From Nannocystis sp. (GTDB taxonomy: Bacteria; Myxococcota_A; Polyangia; Nannocystales; Nannocystaceae): a stretch of 64,000 nt of DNA. Made by a program: the position numbers and the translations under genes. The notes beneath the pieces were generated by a model, which saw nothing but the letters and a program-made list of their open reading frames with translations, ran no database searches and was not told the DNA's origin. The stretch covers positions 271,001-335,000 of the forward strand of contig NZ_JADJNN010000002.1 in the NCBI RefSeq assembly GCF_016714285.1, in the 5' to 3' direction. Shown here one piece after another: positions 39,764-49,500 of the stretch (position 1 is its first letter; each line of letters begins with the position of its first letter).

Positions 39764-40594
39764 TCAGCGATCCGCGGCGGCGTCCTTGCCGAGCTCGCTG
39801 GCGACGCGGGTGGCCTCCTGGATGGTCCGCGCGAGCACGGAACGGATCCGTCCGTCCTCCATCGTCAGCACGCCGGCGATCGTGCAGCCGGCGGGCGTGG
39901 TGACCTGGTCCTTGAGCGCGGCGGGGTGACGGCTGGTCTGCAAGACCATGCGGGCCGCGCCCTGAAACACCTGAGCCGCGATCTGCAGAGCCACGGCGCG
40001 TGGCAGGCCCATCATCACGCCGCCGTCGGCCATCGCCTCGATCATGATGTAGACAAAGGCGGGGCCGCTGCCGCCGAGGCCGGTGACGGCGTCCATCAGC
40101 TTGTCCTCGACCTCGATGCAGCGACCGACGGTCTCGAACAGGCGCGTCGCGGCGGCGACCTCGGCGTCGCCGACCCTGGGCCCGCGCGCGAGCACGGTCA
40201 TGCCCTCGTCGATGAGACAGGGGGTGTTTGGCATGGCCCGGATCACCGCCGAGTCCGGCAGCCATTCGGTGAGCTGGGTGAGGGTGACGCCCGCGGCGAT
40301 GCTGATCACGAGCTTGCCGGCGAGGGCCTCACGCATGCCGGGCTGGTGCAGCACCTTGGCGATGCGCTGCGGCTTGAACGTGAGCAGCACGGTGGTGGCG
40401 GCGCGGCAGGCCGCGAGGTTGTCGAGGGTAACCTCGACGCCCTGACGCCCGCGCAGCGCCTCGGCGGCCTCGGGGCGGCGCGCCGTTGCGATCAGCTCAT
40501 CGCTTCGGAATAGGCCGGCGCGCAACAAGCCGCCGACGATCGCCTCGCCCATCGTGCCGCAACCGAGGATCGCCAGCCTACGCGCGTCCGACAT
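39764..40594 (-). CDS. proC: Pyrroline-5-carboxylate reductase
   Basis: A 276-residue enzyme for the last step of proline synthesis (NAD(P)H reduction of pyrroline-5-carboxylate). The N-terminal Rossmann motif is LAILGCGTMGEAIVGGLL. VLLTFKPQ, ISIAAGVTLTQL and AVIRAMPNTPCLIDEGMTV follow, and the C-terminal dimer domain has DAVTGLGGSGPAFVYIMIEAMADGG, with the Thr-Gly-Gly-Ser site visible as positions ~170-180. The length and all motifs are normal. TAGCAT (rc of 40602-40607) lies seven bases before ATG 40594 and there is no Shine-Dalgarno sequence. Confidence 0.96.
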   Translation of the reverse strand: MSDARRLAILGCGTMGEAIVGGLLRAGLFRSDELIATARRPEAAEALRGRQGVEVTLDNLAACRAATTVLLTFKPQRIAKVLHQPGMREALAGKLVISIAAGVTLTQLTEWLPDSAVIRAMPNTPCLIDEGMTVLARGPRVGDAEVAAATRLFETVGRCIEVEDKLMDAVTGLGGSGPAFVYIMIEAMADGGVMMGLPRAVALQIAAQVFQGAARMVLQTSRHPAALKDQVTTPAGCTIAGVLTMEDGRIRSVLARTIQEATRVASELGKDAAADR

Positions 40595-40604
40595 GCCGCG
40601 AATG

Positions 40605-41225
40605 CTACTCGACCCGGGCAGGGACCACCCCGTCGATCCATGGATCCTCGTCTTCGGGCTCGGTCGGCGGCGGGCCCTCGATCACGCCGCGAACGAGCCC
40701 CTTCACCTCGGCGAACAGCCCGGGTGATGCCCGTCCACCGCCCGGCCAGCGCCCTCGTGAGGCCTCCGCCAGCTCCGCCAGCAAGGTAGGGCCCTGCTCC
40801 TCGAGCCGCTTCTTCAGCGCCTGGGCGACCAAGAAATACTCCTTGCGCGAATAGCGCTGATTGAGAATACAGTAGGACTCGCCCTCGAGGCCTACGCAGG
40901 CGAGGCACTGCTCGCAGCGCACGCAGGCCAGGCAGAGCACGAGATACTGGGAATCCTCACAGGCGTCGCTGAACTCGACGAAGCTACACGCGCTGCAACC
41001 GCGAGAGAGCCGTGAACGGGTGCAGCGGACGCAGTCCTCGCACTGCTCGCAGTTGCTGCAGTCGTCGCAGCGGAGGCACTGGACGCAGAATCGGCAGCGC
41101 TTGCAGTCGAGGCACTGGTCGCAGCGGAGGTTGCCCTCGCCGACGCGTGCGGGGTCCCGGACGGCGCGATAGGCGTCGAGGAGCCCGCGGAACTGGGAGA
41201 GCAGCTCGTCTGGCGTGAGGGTCAC
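40605..41225 (-). CDS. Cys-rich protein with a (Cys-X-X)12 run
   Basis: A 206-residue protein without signal peptide. From about residue 35 to 68, cysteine occurs at every third position twelve times in a row (CDQCLDCKRCRFC, VQCLRCDDCSNC, EQCEDCVRC). Further cysteines follow in CSACSFVEFSDACED and LACVRCEQCLAC. The N-terminus (LSQFRGLLDAYRAVRD) and C-terminus (ALKKRLEEQGPTLLAELAEA) are helical. The strict three-residue period suggests a metal- or cluster-binding solenoid, but I cannot assign a family. GTG 41225 follows GGAG. It lies 10 bp before proC on the same strand and is probably co-transcribed with it. Confidence 0.8.
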   Translation of the reverse strand: MTLTPDELLSQFRGLLDAYRAVRDPARVGEGNLRCDQCLDCKRCRFCVQCLRCDDCSNCEQCEDCVRCTRSRLSRGCSACSFVEFSDACEDSQYLVLCLACVRCEQCLACVGLEGESYCILNQRYSRKEYFLVAQALKKRLEEQGPTLLAELAEASRGRWPGGGRASPGLFAEVKGLVRGVIEGPPPTEPEDEDPWIDGVVPARVE

Positions 41226-41291
41226 GGGGCTCCAGGTTGCCAGAAACAGCGGTCCCCCCCAAGCGGCCGACGATGTATCCTGCGCGCGCCG

Positions 41292-41912
41292 ATGGTCGTC
41301 CGTCCGCTCCTCGCCTTCGCGCTGCTTGCGCCCCTACTCCTCTTATCTGCCTGTCAGCGGAGGATCGGTGCGGCTTGCAAGGTCAGCACGGACTGCAGCA
41401 TCCGCGGCGACCGGGTCTGCGATCTCTCGCATCTGGTGAACGGCGACGGCGAGATCGACCCCAGCGGCAAGGGTGAGTGCACGATCGACGGCTGCAACAC
41501 CACGACCTGCCCCCGCGAGGGGACCTGCGTGCAGGTGTACAGCTCGGAGTTCCTCAGCGTGGCCTGCGACCCGGAGCTGGAGGACCGCCCGCAGGCTTAC
41601 ACCGCCGATCTCGAGGCGCGGATCGTGGCCTGCAACGCCAGCCCGGAGGCGCCCGCGAGCGGCGAGCCGGTCGCGTGCAACGACTGCGACTCGCACGAGA
41701 TCTGCCTGCCCGAAGGGTTGTGCGCCGATCTGCTGTCCGTGCGCAGCAGCTGCCGCAAGAAGTGTCGCAGCGACAGCAGCTGCCGCGACGGCTACGAGTG
41801 CCGTGAGACTGGGACCAACGGCGTGTACCGCGTGGCCACCCCCGAGCATCCCTTCGGGGACGGTACCACCAAGATCTGCATGCCGCTTCGTCCGGACGTG
41901 CTCGACCAGTAG
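41292..41912 (+). CDS. Cys-rich lipoprotein, unknown
   Basis: A 206-residue lipoprotein. The signal runs to LLLLSACQRR with a good lipobox (LSAC). The mature part holds about 18 cysteines in several modules (GAACKVSTDCS, CTIDGCNTTTCPREGTC, VACNDCDSHEICLPEGLC, SSCRKKCRSDSSCRDGYEC) that look like small disulfide knots of the kind common in myxobacterial surface proteins. There is no catalytic signature. TATCCT (41276-41281) lies ten bases before ATG 41292. The gene is divergent from the (Cys-X-X)n gene. Confidence 0.8.
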   Translation: MVVRPLLAFALLAPLLLLSACQRRIGAACKVSTDCSIRGDRVCDLSHLVNGDGEIDPSGKGECTIDGCNTTTCPREGTCVQVYSSEFLSVACDPELEDRPQAYTADLEARIVACNASPEAPASGEPVACNDCDSHEICLPEGLCADLLSVRSSCRKKCRSDSSCRDGYECRETGTNGVYRVATPEHPFGDGTTKICMPLRPDVLDQ

Positions 41913-41969
41913 TGGCCAGCCTGCGGGACGCGTGGCCAGCCTGCGGGCCACCTGTCCCGCAGGACAGAT
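41913..41969. repeat. Direct repeat plus dispersed palindrome after the Cys-rich lipoprotein gene
   Basis: GTGGCCAGCCTGCGGG occurs twice in tandem (41913-41928 and 41933-41948, approximate), directly followed by the palindrome ACCTGTCCCGCAGGACAGAT (41950-41969), a perfect CTGT-N8-ACAG site. The block can fold into hairpins and may terminate transcription. Confidence 0.65.
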
Positions 41970-42056
41970 GATATCTCGTTGAAATTCCACGCGAGCAAGT
42001 GGCGCCTGGCTTGCTTTGAAGGTGGCGTCGGCATCACGCCGAGGAGAACCACCATC

Positions 42057-42431
42057 ATGTTCAAGTCCATCGTCACCTTGCTCGCCGCCGCTGCTGCGGC
42101 CGCCACCTTCACCTTCGCCACCCCTGCCATGGCCACCCCGCTGGCGCAGCTGCCGGCCTTCTCGCTGCTGGCGCCCGAGCTCGAGGGTCAGCTGAACCTC
42201 AACACCGCCACGCAGGAGCAGCTCGAGCTGCTGCCGGGGATCGGGCCGGCGATGGCGAAGAAGATCATCGACTACCGCGCCGCCAAGCCCTTCGCCGAGC
42301 CGATGCAGGTCGTCCGGATCAAGGGCATCGGCCGCAAGACCTTCGAGAAGCTCAAGCCCATGCTCACCGTGAAGGGCGAGACGACCCTCCGCGAGATCAG
42401 TAAGGATGAGAGCGAGGCGAAGAAGCTCTAG
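42057..42431 (+). CDS. ComEA-type helix-hairpin-helix protein
   Basis: A 124-residue exported DNA-binding protein. The signal peptide (~1-26) ends PAMATP. The mature domain starts QLNLNTATQEQLELLPGIG and continues with MAKKIIDYRAAKPF and VVRIKGIGRKTFEKLKP, giving two helix-hairpin-helix motifs with the GIG turns of the ComEA family. ComEA binds incoming DNA in the periplasm during natural transformation; short stand-alone forms like this one are common and may have other roles. GAGGAG lies ten bases before ATG 42057. No other competence gene is in the window. Confidence 0.85.
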   Translation: MFKSIVTLLAAAAAAATFTFATPAMATPLAQLPAFSLLAPELEGQLNLNTATQEQLELLPGIGPAMAKKIIDYRAAKPFAEPMQVVRIKGIGRKTFEKLKPMLTVKGETTLREISKDESEAKKL

Positions 42432-42741
42432 CCGTAGTTCCTCGCACCACAGCTCCCGGGGCGGGCAGCAGCCCCGCCCGCCGGGGCGACGGTCGCGCGC
42501 CACGGATGGCGCGCGCGAGCCATGAAAACAGCTCGACTCGCGGTCCTTGCGACGCGGCGGACCCTGGTCCCGTCCGCCGCGCCGCAAGGGCCGCGAGGCC
42601 ACGGACGGCTCGTCCGCGCGAGGGCACGGCGATCGTCGACGGAGTTCGTCGGCGCCGCAACCCTCTCGCGGGCGCTTTGCTCCCCAGCGACCTCCGCACC
42701 AGCGTGACGGGCCTGGCGATCCGGGCTAGCTTGTCGGCTCC
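42432..42741. other. 310-bp gap densely packed with hairpins
   Basis: Four inverted repeats follow one another. The first is GGCGGGC/GCCCGCC near 42461-42483. The second is CGCGCGCCA (42494-42502) with TGGCGCGCG (42507-42515) around a CGGA loop. The third is an 18-bp stem (42545-42562 with 42572-42589, one mismatch) that extends outward to about 26 bp. The fourth is CGGACG/CGTCCG near 42602-42616. The first may be a terminator of the ComEA-type gene. The large third stem is too long for a simple terminator. TAGCTT (42727-42732) precedes the next ATG by nine bases. Confidence 0.6.
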
Positions 42742-43725
42742 ATGCGGACGCTTCGCACCCTGTCTTGCCTCGCGTGGCTGGTCCTCGCGGTCGGCACCCC
42801 GGCCTGCCATCTGCGCTCGGTCGAGGCGCCCTATGCCGCTGATGCGGCCCCCAGCGCGGCCCAGCTGCTCGCGGCCGCGACCCCGCGGATCTCCGCGTTG
42901 CAGGTGTCGTCCGCCAAGGTCCGGGTCGGCCGTGCACCGGCGGGTAATCTGATGTTCCTGGCCCAAAAGCCAGGTCGCTTCTCGGGCCAGGTGCAGATCG
43001 CCGGCCGCGAGCTGGTGTCACTGGCGTTCCACGAACAAGGCTACGCGCTGCGAAACGTCGCCGCCGATGGCCTGGCCACGGGCTTCTACGCCGGACCACC
43101 GGCGGACTGCGCGATCCGCCAGCTGATCGGCGTGCCCTTCGCGGCGTCGGAGCTGATCGCCCTCGTGCTCGGTGGAGCCCCGCTGATCGCCGGGCCGTAC
43201 GAGATCGTCGAGCAGCACTGGGATCGCCGCACGGGCCACGAAGTGCTGCGCCTGCGCAGCACCAGCGCGGAGCAGGAGCTGCGCTTCGCGTGGGTCGCCG
43301 GGGCCTGGTGGGTCGCCGGGAGCACGCTGTGGCTCCGCAATGGCTCGGCTGCGCTCACACGCGTGTGGACGCTGCGCCATGAGGAGCTGCGACCGGTCGG
43401 CACCACGGTGCTACCGGCGAGCACGTGGGTATCGCGCCCGAACGGACGTCGCGACGAGAAGGTGAGCATTCGCTACCGCTCGCAGATCCCGGAGCCCATC
43501 CTGGACGACGCGAGCAGCCCGGCCGAGAGCGACGACGCGGGCTGGGAAGACGAGGACACGGCGGCGAGCGATGAGGCCGACACGGGCGCCGAACCTGATC
43601 CCGAGGCCAGCGCCGACGGTCCCACGCCGGAGCCCACGCGGCCGCTCGCACCCGCGAAGATCCCCCCGCAGTTCATCCTGGATGGGGCCGGTCTGAGCCC
43701 ACGCGGCGACCTCTGCCGCCGCTGA
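42742..43725 (+). CDS. Lipoprotein with LolB-like domain and acidic tail
   Basis: A 327-residue lipoprotein. The signal ends VGTPAC with the lipid Cys at ~22. The ~45-250 domain resembles the LolB/DUF4292 type (SAKVRVGRAPAGNLMFLAQKPG, GRELVSLAFHEQGYALRN, LIGVPFAASELIALVLGG, LWLRNGSAALTRVW), which shares the LolA fold and often handles lipids or outer-membrane components. The C-terminal ~80 residues form an Asp/Glu/Pro-rich spacer ending SPRGDLCRR. Leaderless start signature: TAGCTT nine bases upstream. A dispersed palindrome (42956-42975) codes for AQKPG. Confidence 0.7.
   Translation: MRTLRTLSCLAWLVLAVGTPACHLRSVEAPYAADAAPSAAQLLAAATPRISALQVSSAKVRVGRAPAGNLMFLAQKPGRFSGQVQIAGRELVSLAFHEQGYALRNVAADGLATGFYAGPPADCAIRQLIGVPFAASELIALVLGGAPLIAGPYEIVEQHWDRRTGHEVLRLRSTSAEQELRFAWVAGAWWVAGSTLWLRNGSAALTRVWTLRHEELRPVGTTVLPASTWVSRPNGRRDEKVSIRYRSQIPEPILDDASSPAESDDAGWEDEDTAASDEADTGAEPDPEASADGPTPEPTRPLAPAKIPPQFILDGAGLSPRGDLCRR
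42956..42975. repeat. Dispersed palindrome in the LolB-like lipoprotein gene
   Basis: TCCTGGCCCAAAAGCCAGGT has arms CCTGGC/GCCAGG and encodes L-A-Q-K-P-G. Confidence 0.6.
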
Positions 43726-43731
43726 GTCCCG

Positions 43732-44445
43732 TCACTCGCCGGAGCTGCTGCCGCCGTCGGGCACGAGGAACCGGTAGCCGACACCGCGGAGGGTCTCGAT
43801 GTAGTTACCGGCGTCGCCGAGCTTCTTGCGCAGGCGCTGCACGTGGGTGTCGACTGTGCGGGTCGTGACGTCGACCTGCACGCCCCACACGTCGTTGAGC
43901 AACATGTCGCGCGTCTGGACCCGACCACGACGGGCGATGAGGGTGGCCAGGAGGCGGAACTCGAGCGCCGTGAGGGCGACGCGCTGCTCGTCGATCCAAA
44001 CCTGATGGCCCTCGAAGTCGACGCGCAGGCGGTCGAAGTGGGCGTCCTCGCTGGCGCTGGCGGTGTCCGCGGCGCGACGCCGGAGGATCGCCTTGATGCG
44101 CAGCAGCAGCTCGCGCACGCTGAAAGGCTTGGTGACGTAGTCGTCAGCGCCGAGCTCGAAGCCGACGACGCGGTCGATCTCCTCGCTGCGCGCGCTCACC
44201 ATGATCACGGGGATCCGGCGGGTGCGCTCGACCATTCGGAGGTTTCGGCACACCTCGGTGCCGGACATGTCGGGCAACATCCAGTCGAGGAGCACCAGGT
44301 CAGGCGTGTGGCTCTGGCCCAGGTAGCTCATCGCCGCCGCGCCGCTGCGCGCCGACAGCGTGTTGTACCCCTCGCGCTCCAGGCTGTAGCGCAGGGTCTC
44401 GACGATATCTTGCTCGTCGTCGACGAGGAGGATCGTGCTCGACAT
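43732..44445 (-). CDS. PhoB/OmpR-family response regulator
   Basis: A 237-residue two-component regulator. The receiver domain (1-120) begins TILLVDDEQDIVETL, has the acceptor Asp in LVLLDWMLPDMSG (~54), Thr/Ser in VIMVSAR and Lys in DDYVTKPFSVREL. The C-terminal winged helix (~140-235) has LTALEFRLLATLIARRGRV, VDTHVQRLRKKLG and IETLRGVGYRF. ATG 44445 gives the standard N-terminus. No histidine kinase is adjacent. It is the last gene of the minus-strand TonB locus, so it may control, or be controlled with, the receptor. Confidence 0.92.
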   Translation of the reverse strand: MSSTILLVDDEQDIVETLRYSLEREGYNTLSARSGAAAMSYLGQSHTPDLVLLDWMLPDMSGTEVCRNLRMVERTRRIPVIMVSARSEEIDRVVGFELGADDYVTKPFSVRELLLRIKAILRRRAADTASASEDAHFDRLRVDFEGHQVWIDEQRVALTALEFRLLATLIARRGRVQTRDMLLNDVWGVQVDVTTRTVDTHVQRLRKKLGDAGNYIETLRGVGYRFLVPDGGSSSGE

Positions 44446-44512
44446 GGCATCTTGTTGTTGCACGCCAAGGTGACCTGTCTCGCCACAGACTCGCGACATC
44501 GCGGTGACTCTC

Positions 44513-45055
44513 CTAATCACGGAATCGGTAGGTGATGAGCTTGAAGCTGCCCGAAGGCAGGTGCTCCACGATCGATCCGAGGACCTGTAGCTTGCGCCGC
44601 TCGCCGCGCCGCTCGTCGACGACGAGCAACGGGCGGCGATGGAAGCGGACACCGGGCCCGACCTCGACCCGCTCGGGCTCGAGTCCGACATAACGCAGAT
44701 CCTGACCGCCGAAGCGCTCGAGCGCCCGCGCCAGCTCATCGGCCCCGCCCCGCCGCTGCATGTCCCACAGCAGGTCCGGGCCCATCTGCGCCGCGTTCGG
44801 GTGATTGGCGAGCACGGCGAACAGCCGCCCCTTGAAGTCCGGCTCCGTGAGGAGCAGAGCGCTCAGCGCCGCCTCGTCGCGATTGTTGAGTCCGTCGACC
44901 ACCGCCTGGCCGATGGCGTCGAGGCTACCGAGTCCGCCCTGCAGCGGTGACGAATCCTCGACCGCGGGCGCTGGCGATGGCGCGGTCGCGACATCGCCGC
45001 ACCCGCACAGCAGTGCGAGCACGGCGACGAGGTGGCGGCCATCTCTGGTACGCAT
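44513..45055 (-). CDS. Lipoprotein, unknown
   Basis: A 180-residue lipoprotein with the signal VAVLALLCGCGD. The mature region has a helical N-terminal half (LDAIGQAVVDGLNNRDEAAL, LWDMQRRGGADELARALERF) and a beta-rich C-terminal half (LLVVDERRGERRKLQVLGS, GSFKLITYRFRD), compatible with an NTF2-like or SnoaL-like fold. That is inference from pattern. It lies between the beta-helix lipoprotein and the PhoB-type gene with gaps of 54 and 67 bp, presumably in one transcript. Confidence 0.7.
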   Translation of the reverse strand: MRTRDGRHLVAVLALLCGCGDVATAPSPAPAVEDSSPLQGGLGSLDAIGQAVVDGLNNRDEAALSALLLTEPDFKGRLFAVLANHPNAAQMGPDLLWDMQRRGGADELARALERFGGQDLRYVGLEPERVEVGPGVRFHRRPLLVVDERRGERRKLQVLGSIVEHLPSGSFKLITYRFRD

Positions 45056-45109
45056 AAGGCCTCGACTTGTCGACCCTGCTCCTGGCGACCTGGCGACCTG
45101 CTTGGCGAC

Positions 45110-46456
45110 CTACTTGGCGATAAAGTTGGTCCAGCCCTTGGTCCAGTCGCCGGTGGCGTCCTTGACCGCGCCGATATAATCGGTGGTCTCGAGGCCCTGG
45201 ACGCCGCGACCGTTGCCGAGGGCCGGCGAGCCCGCGGCGGGGACGATGTTCGCGGAGCCCCAGGTGTAGCTGCCGAGCTTGGGGTCGACGTCGATCTGGT
45301 TGCGGTTCGCGGGGTCCTCGATGAAGCCCTTGAGGTCCCACGCCGAGCCATCGCTGGTCAGGTAGGGGCTCGCGCCGTCGTCCGCGACCGAGTTCTTGAA
45401 GAAGATGTTGTCCGTGATCGCGATCTCGCCCTTGTCGGCGACCGCCTCGGTCGCGGCCTCGGTGAGCTCGACGGCGGCGTTGTACGAGTAGGCGAAGATC
45501 GAGTTGTGGATGCCGGCGGCCGTGCCCTCCTTGAGCTTGATCGCGCCGCTCTTGGTCATCACGAGCGGGTCGCTGGTCCCCGTGCCGATGAAGGTCACAT
45601 TCGAGACGATCGGCTTGGTCCGCGGGATCGCGTCGAGGTTGTCCTTCTGGTCCGACCACTCGAGCCCATAGTTGCCGGTCGCGGGGTCCTGGTGAAGGAA
45701 CATGTACTGCAGGCTCCCGGTGTAGCCCTGGTCGGCGTCGAAGCTGTCGTCCAGCGCGCCGGTGACGACGATGTGCTTGCCGCTCCAGTTGCCGCCGAAG
45801 GCCTCGATGCCATCGTCTGCGCCCATGTGGGCCTGCACGTAGTCGACCTTGGTGCCGGAGCCGCAAGAGTAGAAGGTGATGCCGTTGAGCTCGTTGTCCT
45901 TCGTCAGCTCGAAGCCGGCAAATTCGACGCGCACGTACTTGAGCGAGCCGCAGCTGGAGCTCGCATCGCTGCCGCCGTACTGATAATCGGGGTCGTTGGC
46001 GTCGAGGCCCTCGGCCGCACCGGTGCCGGTCTGGAGGTTATTGGGCGCCTGGCCGAGCAGCACCACGCCGCCCCAGTCGCCGCGGCCGCGCGAGCCGTCG
46101 GGCTGCGATGATGTGAAGACGATCGGCTTGTCAGCAGTGCCCTCGGCCATCAGCTGCGAGCCCTTGCCGATGACCAGGGCGCTGCCGGTCGTGCCCTTGA
46201 TGGTGACGCCCGGCTCGATCGTGAGGGTGACGCCGCCCTTCACCGCCACGATACCGCTGAGCGTGTGGTCGCAGGCCCACCGCGTATCGACCTCGATGCT
46301 CTCGCTGATCTCGCTGTCGCACTCCTCCTCGCCGCCGGCGGTCGGATCGGTGGTGGCGGTGTCCGAGGCCTCGGCGCTGTCACCTCCGCTGTCACCGCAG
46401 GCGAAGAGCATCGGAGAGAGGGTCAAACAACCGACAAGAATGGTGATTCGCTGCAT
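45110..46456 (-). CDS. Beta-helix lipoprotein of a TonB locus
   Basis: A 448-residue lipoprotein. The signal ends PMLFACGD, followed by an Asp/Thr/Glu spacer. The rest shows short hydrophobic strands recurring about every 20-25 residues (GVTLTIEPGVTIKGTTGSALVI, GDWGGVVLLGQAP, LKYVRVEFAGFEL, NGITFYSCGSGTKVDYVQAH, VSNVTFIGTG), a right-handed parallel beta-helix. Proteins of this type are often encoded next to TonB-dependent receptors and may be surface-exposed partners that bind the receptor ligand. It follows the receptor gene by 105 bp. Confidence 0.82.
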   Translation of the reverse strand: MQRITILVGCLTLSPMLFACGDSGGDSAEASDTATTDPTAGGEEECDSEISESIEVDTRWACDHTLSGIVAVKGGVTLTIEPGVTIKGTTGSALVIGKGSQLMAEGTADKPIVFTSSQPDGSRGRGDWGGVVLLGQAPNNLQTGTGAAEGLDANDPDYQYGGSDASSSCGSLKYVRVEFAGFELTKDNELNGITFYSCGSGTKVDYVQAHMGADDGIEAFGGNWSGKHIVVTGALDDSFDADQGYTGSLQYMFLHQDPATGNYGLEWSDQKDNLDAIPRTKPIVSNVTFIGTGTSDPLVMTKSGAIKLKEGTAAGIHNSIFAYSYNAAVELTEAATEAVADKGEIAITDNIFFKNSVADDGASPYLTSDGSAWDLKGFIEDPANRNQIDVDPKLGSYTWGSANIVPAAGSPALGNGRGVQGLETTDYIGAVKDATGDWTKGWTNFIAK

Positions 46457-46561
46457 GGGATGGTCTCCTGTTGCTTCTGAACTTTGGGCTGCTCTCTACT
46501 AACAGAGCGAGGTGACGCAAGATCCACGGAGCAGTGACGCGAGTGCTACATCCGCGGCGCG

Positions 46562-49500
46562 TCAAATGCTGTAGCTGAGGCCGACCAGGAAGAAGATGCC
46601 GCGGCGAGTCGTGTAGAAGATGTCGTTGTTCTCGCCCTGCACGAAGCGCTGGCGCCAGTTGAGCAGGTTGAACGCACTAAACGACAGCGACAGGCCCTTG
46701 TAGACCCGCTGGGCGAGGGTCACGTCCATGGTGTGGATCGGCAGCTCGTAGACATCAGGCAGGTGATTGCCGCCGACGAAGGCGATCCGACGGCCGAAGG
46801 TGTTAAAGAGGACGCGGGCGTTGGTGCCGCTGCGCTCGTTGTCGTAGCCGAGGTAGGCGTTCAACACATACGGCGACTGCCCCTCGAGGTAGCGCTGGGT
46901 CGAGGTCGGCGCGAGCAGGTCGCCCTCCTTGGGGGCGGCGATCTGCACGCGAGAGAAGATATAGGCGAAGTTGACGCCGAGCGAGAGGTCACGCAGCGAC
47001 TTGCTGATGAACTCGAGGTTCTTGCGACCCTCGAGCTCGACGCCGACGTTGTTGGCGAAGCGAGCGTTGCGGTAGGTCTGGAGCCGCGGGCTGGTGGCGA
47101 TCATTCGCTCGATCGGGGCGTCGAAGTGCTTGTAGAACACGCTGACGGCCAGCACCTCGTTGGCGCTCGGGAACCACTCCCAGCGCATGTCGGCGTTCCA
47201 GATCTTGGTCGCGGTCAGCTTCGAGTAGCCCTGGACCGTGAAGCCGCCGGCGAAGTCTGTGAACACGAAGGGCGCGAGCTCGCGGAACTCGGGACGGGCG
47301 ACCGTCTCGGCGCCGACGATGCGGACGTTCATGTCCTTGCGCGCGGCGAAGATGAGGTTCAGCGAGGGCAGCACGTTGAGCGTGCGGATCTGGGCGTTGG
47401 CCTTGGCGTCGACGGCCCCGCCGAACACATCGAAGGGCTCGACGCGGATCCGGTTGGCTTCGAGGCGAGCCCCGCCGACCATCCGCAGCCAGCGGACCAG
47501 CGGCAGGTCGAGCATCGCGTAGCCGGCGTAGACCTCCTGCTTGCCGGCATAGCCGTCCTGGCCGCCCGGCCGCGTGACCTCCTTGATCGAGAACGGCTCG
47601 GGGCTGCCGCTGCCATCGCCGATCGTCCCCGCATTGATAATGTTGCCGGTACCTGACGGCAGCTGCCCGCCGAAGCCTCGCGGCTCGAAGTCGAAGGTGC
47701 GCACGCCGAAGGTGCGGCGCTTAGCCTCGGCCCACGCGCCGAACTTGAAGCGCGACTCGAGCTGCCCCCACTGCTTGAACGGGACCGTGAAGTCCAGCGC
47801 GCCGCTGCCGGCGTGGTCGAGGAGCTTGAAGAACTGGAACTTGCCCGACTCGTTGGTATCGACGTTGTAGTTGCTGTCCTGCGGCGTGTCGCCGACGGAT
47901 CTGTAGAACAGCATCTCGCGCAGCAACGGGTCGTCCTGGCGGGCCTGAGCGTACGAGCCGAACCACTCGATCGTGAAGCCCTTGGCGGCCGGTATCTCGT
48001 GCTTGCCGCCCAGCCGGGTGAACAGCACCGAGCGCATGATGTAGCGCAGGCGGGTGTTGCGGCAGTAGAACTGCTCGCCGCAGGTGGTCCGCAGGCGACC
48101 CTCGAGCACGCGCGACTCGTTGTCTGCGTCGCGGGTATAGAGGCCGAGCAGGCTCACGCGGTTGTTCTGATCGAGCTTCCACTTGAGCAGGCCGAGGCCG
48201 GAGACCTGCACGTTCTGGGTCGTCTTGGTGCCCTGGATGTCGACATCCGGGTTGCGCGTGTTGAGCGAGAAGGGCCCGCCCTGGGTCGGCTGCTCGGTGT
48301 TGTAGATGCGATAGGTCTCGCTCAGGGTTTGGGTCGAGTTGGCGTAGTTGAGGGCGGTGAGGAATCCGAGGCGGGTGCCCCAGGGCTTGAAGGTGTTGCC
48401 GAGCTGGACGCCGCCGCCGAAGTTCGGCAAGGCGGTGTGCCGGCGCACGGCGGTGTTGAGCGAGGGCAGCGATTCGCCGAACTTCTCGATCTGCTGCGGC
48501 GTGAACGCTTGCTGGTCGCCGTTCATCGACGTCGCGCGGATCGGCTGCTTGGTGTTGTAGAGGTCGGGGAGGTCGCGCCCCAGGTTGCCCGCGGCGAAGT
48601 TGTCACCGGCGAAATGGTCGCCGCGCAGACCCGACTGGAAGCTGGCCTGGGTGTTGATGCCAAAGCGGCCGTCGATCTGGAAGGTCCACTTGTCCGGCGT
48701 CTCGCGGCTCTCGAGCTGCACCGAGGCGCCGGCGAAGTCGGCAGGCACGTCGGGCGTGGCGGTCTTCTGCACGTTGATCGCCGACAGCGCGCCCGACGGG
48801 AAGATGTCGAGCGGCACGGTGCGCAGGTTGGGGTCGGGGCTCGGCAGGCGGGCGCCGTCGAAGAGGGTGTTGCCGTAGCGGTGGCCGAGGCCGCGGACGA
48901 ACAGGAAGCGGTCGCCGACGATCGTGCTGCCGACGATGCGGCGCGCCACCGCCGAGGTCGCGCCGCCGCCCGACTTGCGGATGTCGTCGCGGCTCATCAT
49001 GTCGCGCGCGGCGACCGACTTCTTGCGCTCGACCAGCTTGCCGGCGGAGCTCTCCTTGTTGATCTCCGCGGTGACGGCGACGGTCTGGGTCATGCCGGCG
49101 ATCGGCTTGATGTCGCGGTTGATAGCGACCGTGTCGTCCTTCGCGACGACCACGCCGGAGATCGTGACGCCCTCATAGGCGTCGTACCAGATGCGCACCT
49201 GGTAGGTGCCCGGCGGGACCGACAGGGTATAGCGGCCGTCGATATCCGTCTTGGTCTTGTAGGAGGTACCGACGACGATCACGTTGACGCGGATGAGCGG
49301 CGAGCCGCTGGTGGCGTCGAGCATCCGCCCGGACAATGTGCCGCTCGGCCCCGCGAGCTTCGGCGCGGCCTTCGGCGCCATCTCCTTCTTGAGCGCCGCC
49401 TCATCGGTCGTCAGATCTTCGACGCAGAAGTCGCCGTCGGCGCAGCCGCTGTCCTCCTCGGGCGGCGGCGCGGCGGGCTCGCTTGGCGCGGGCTCGGCCG

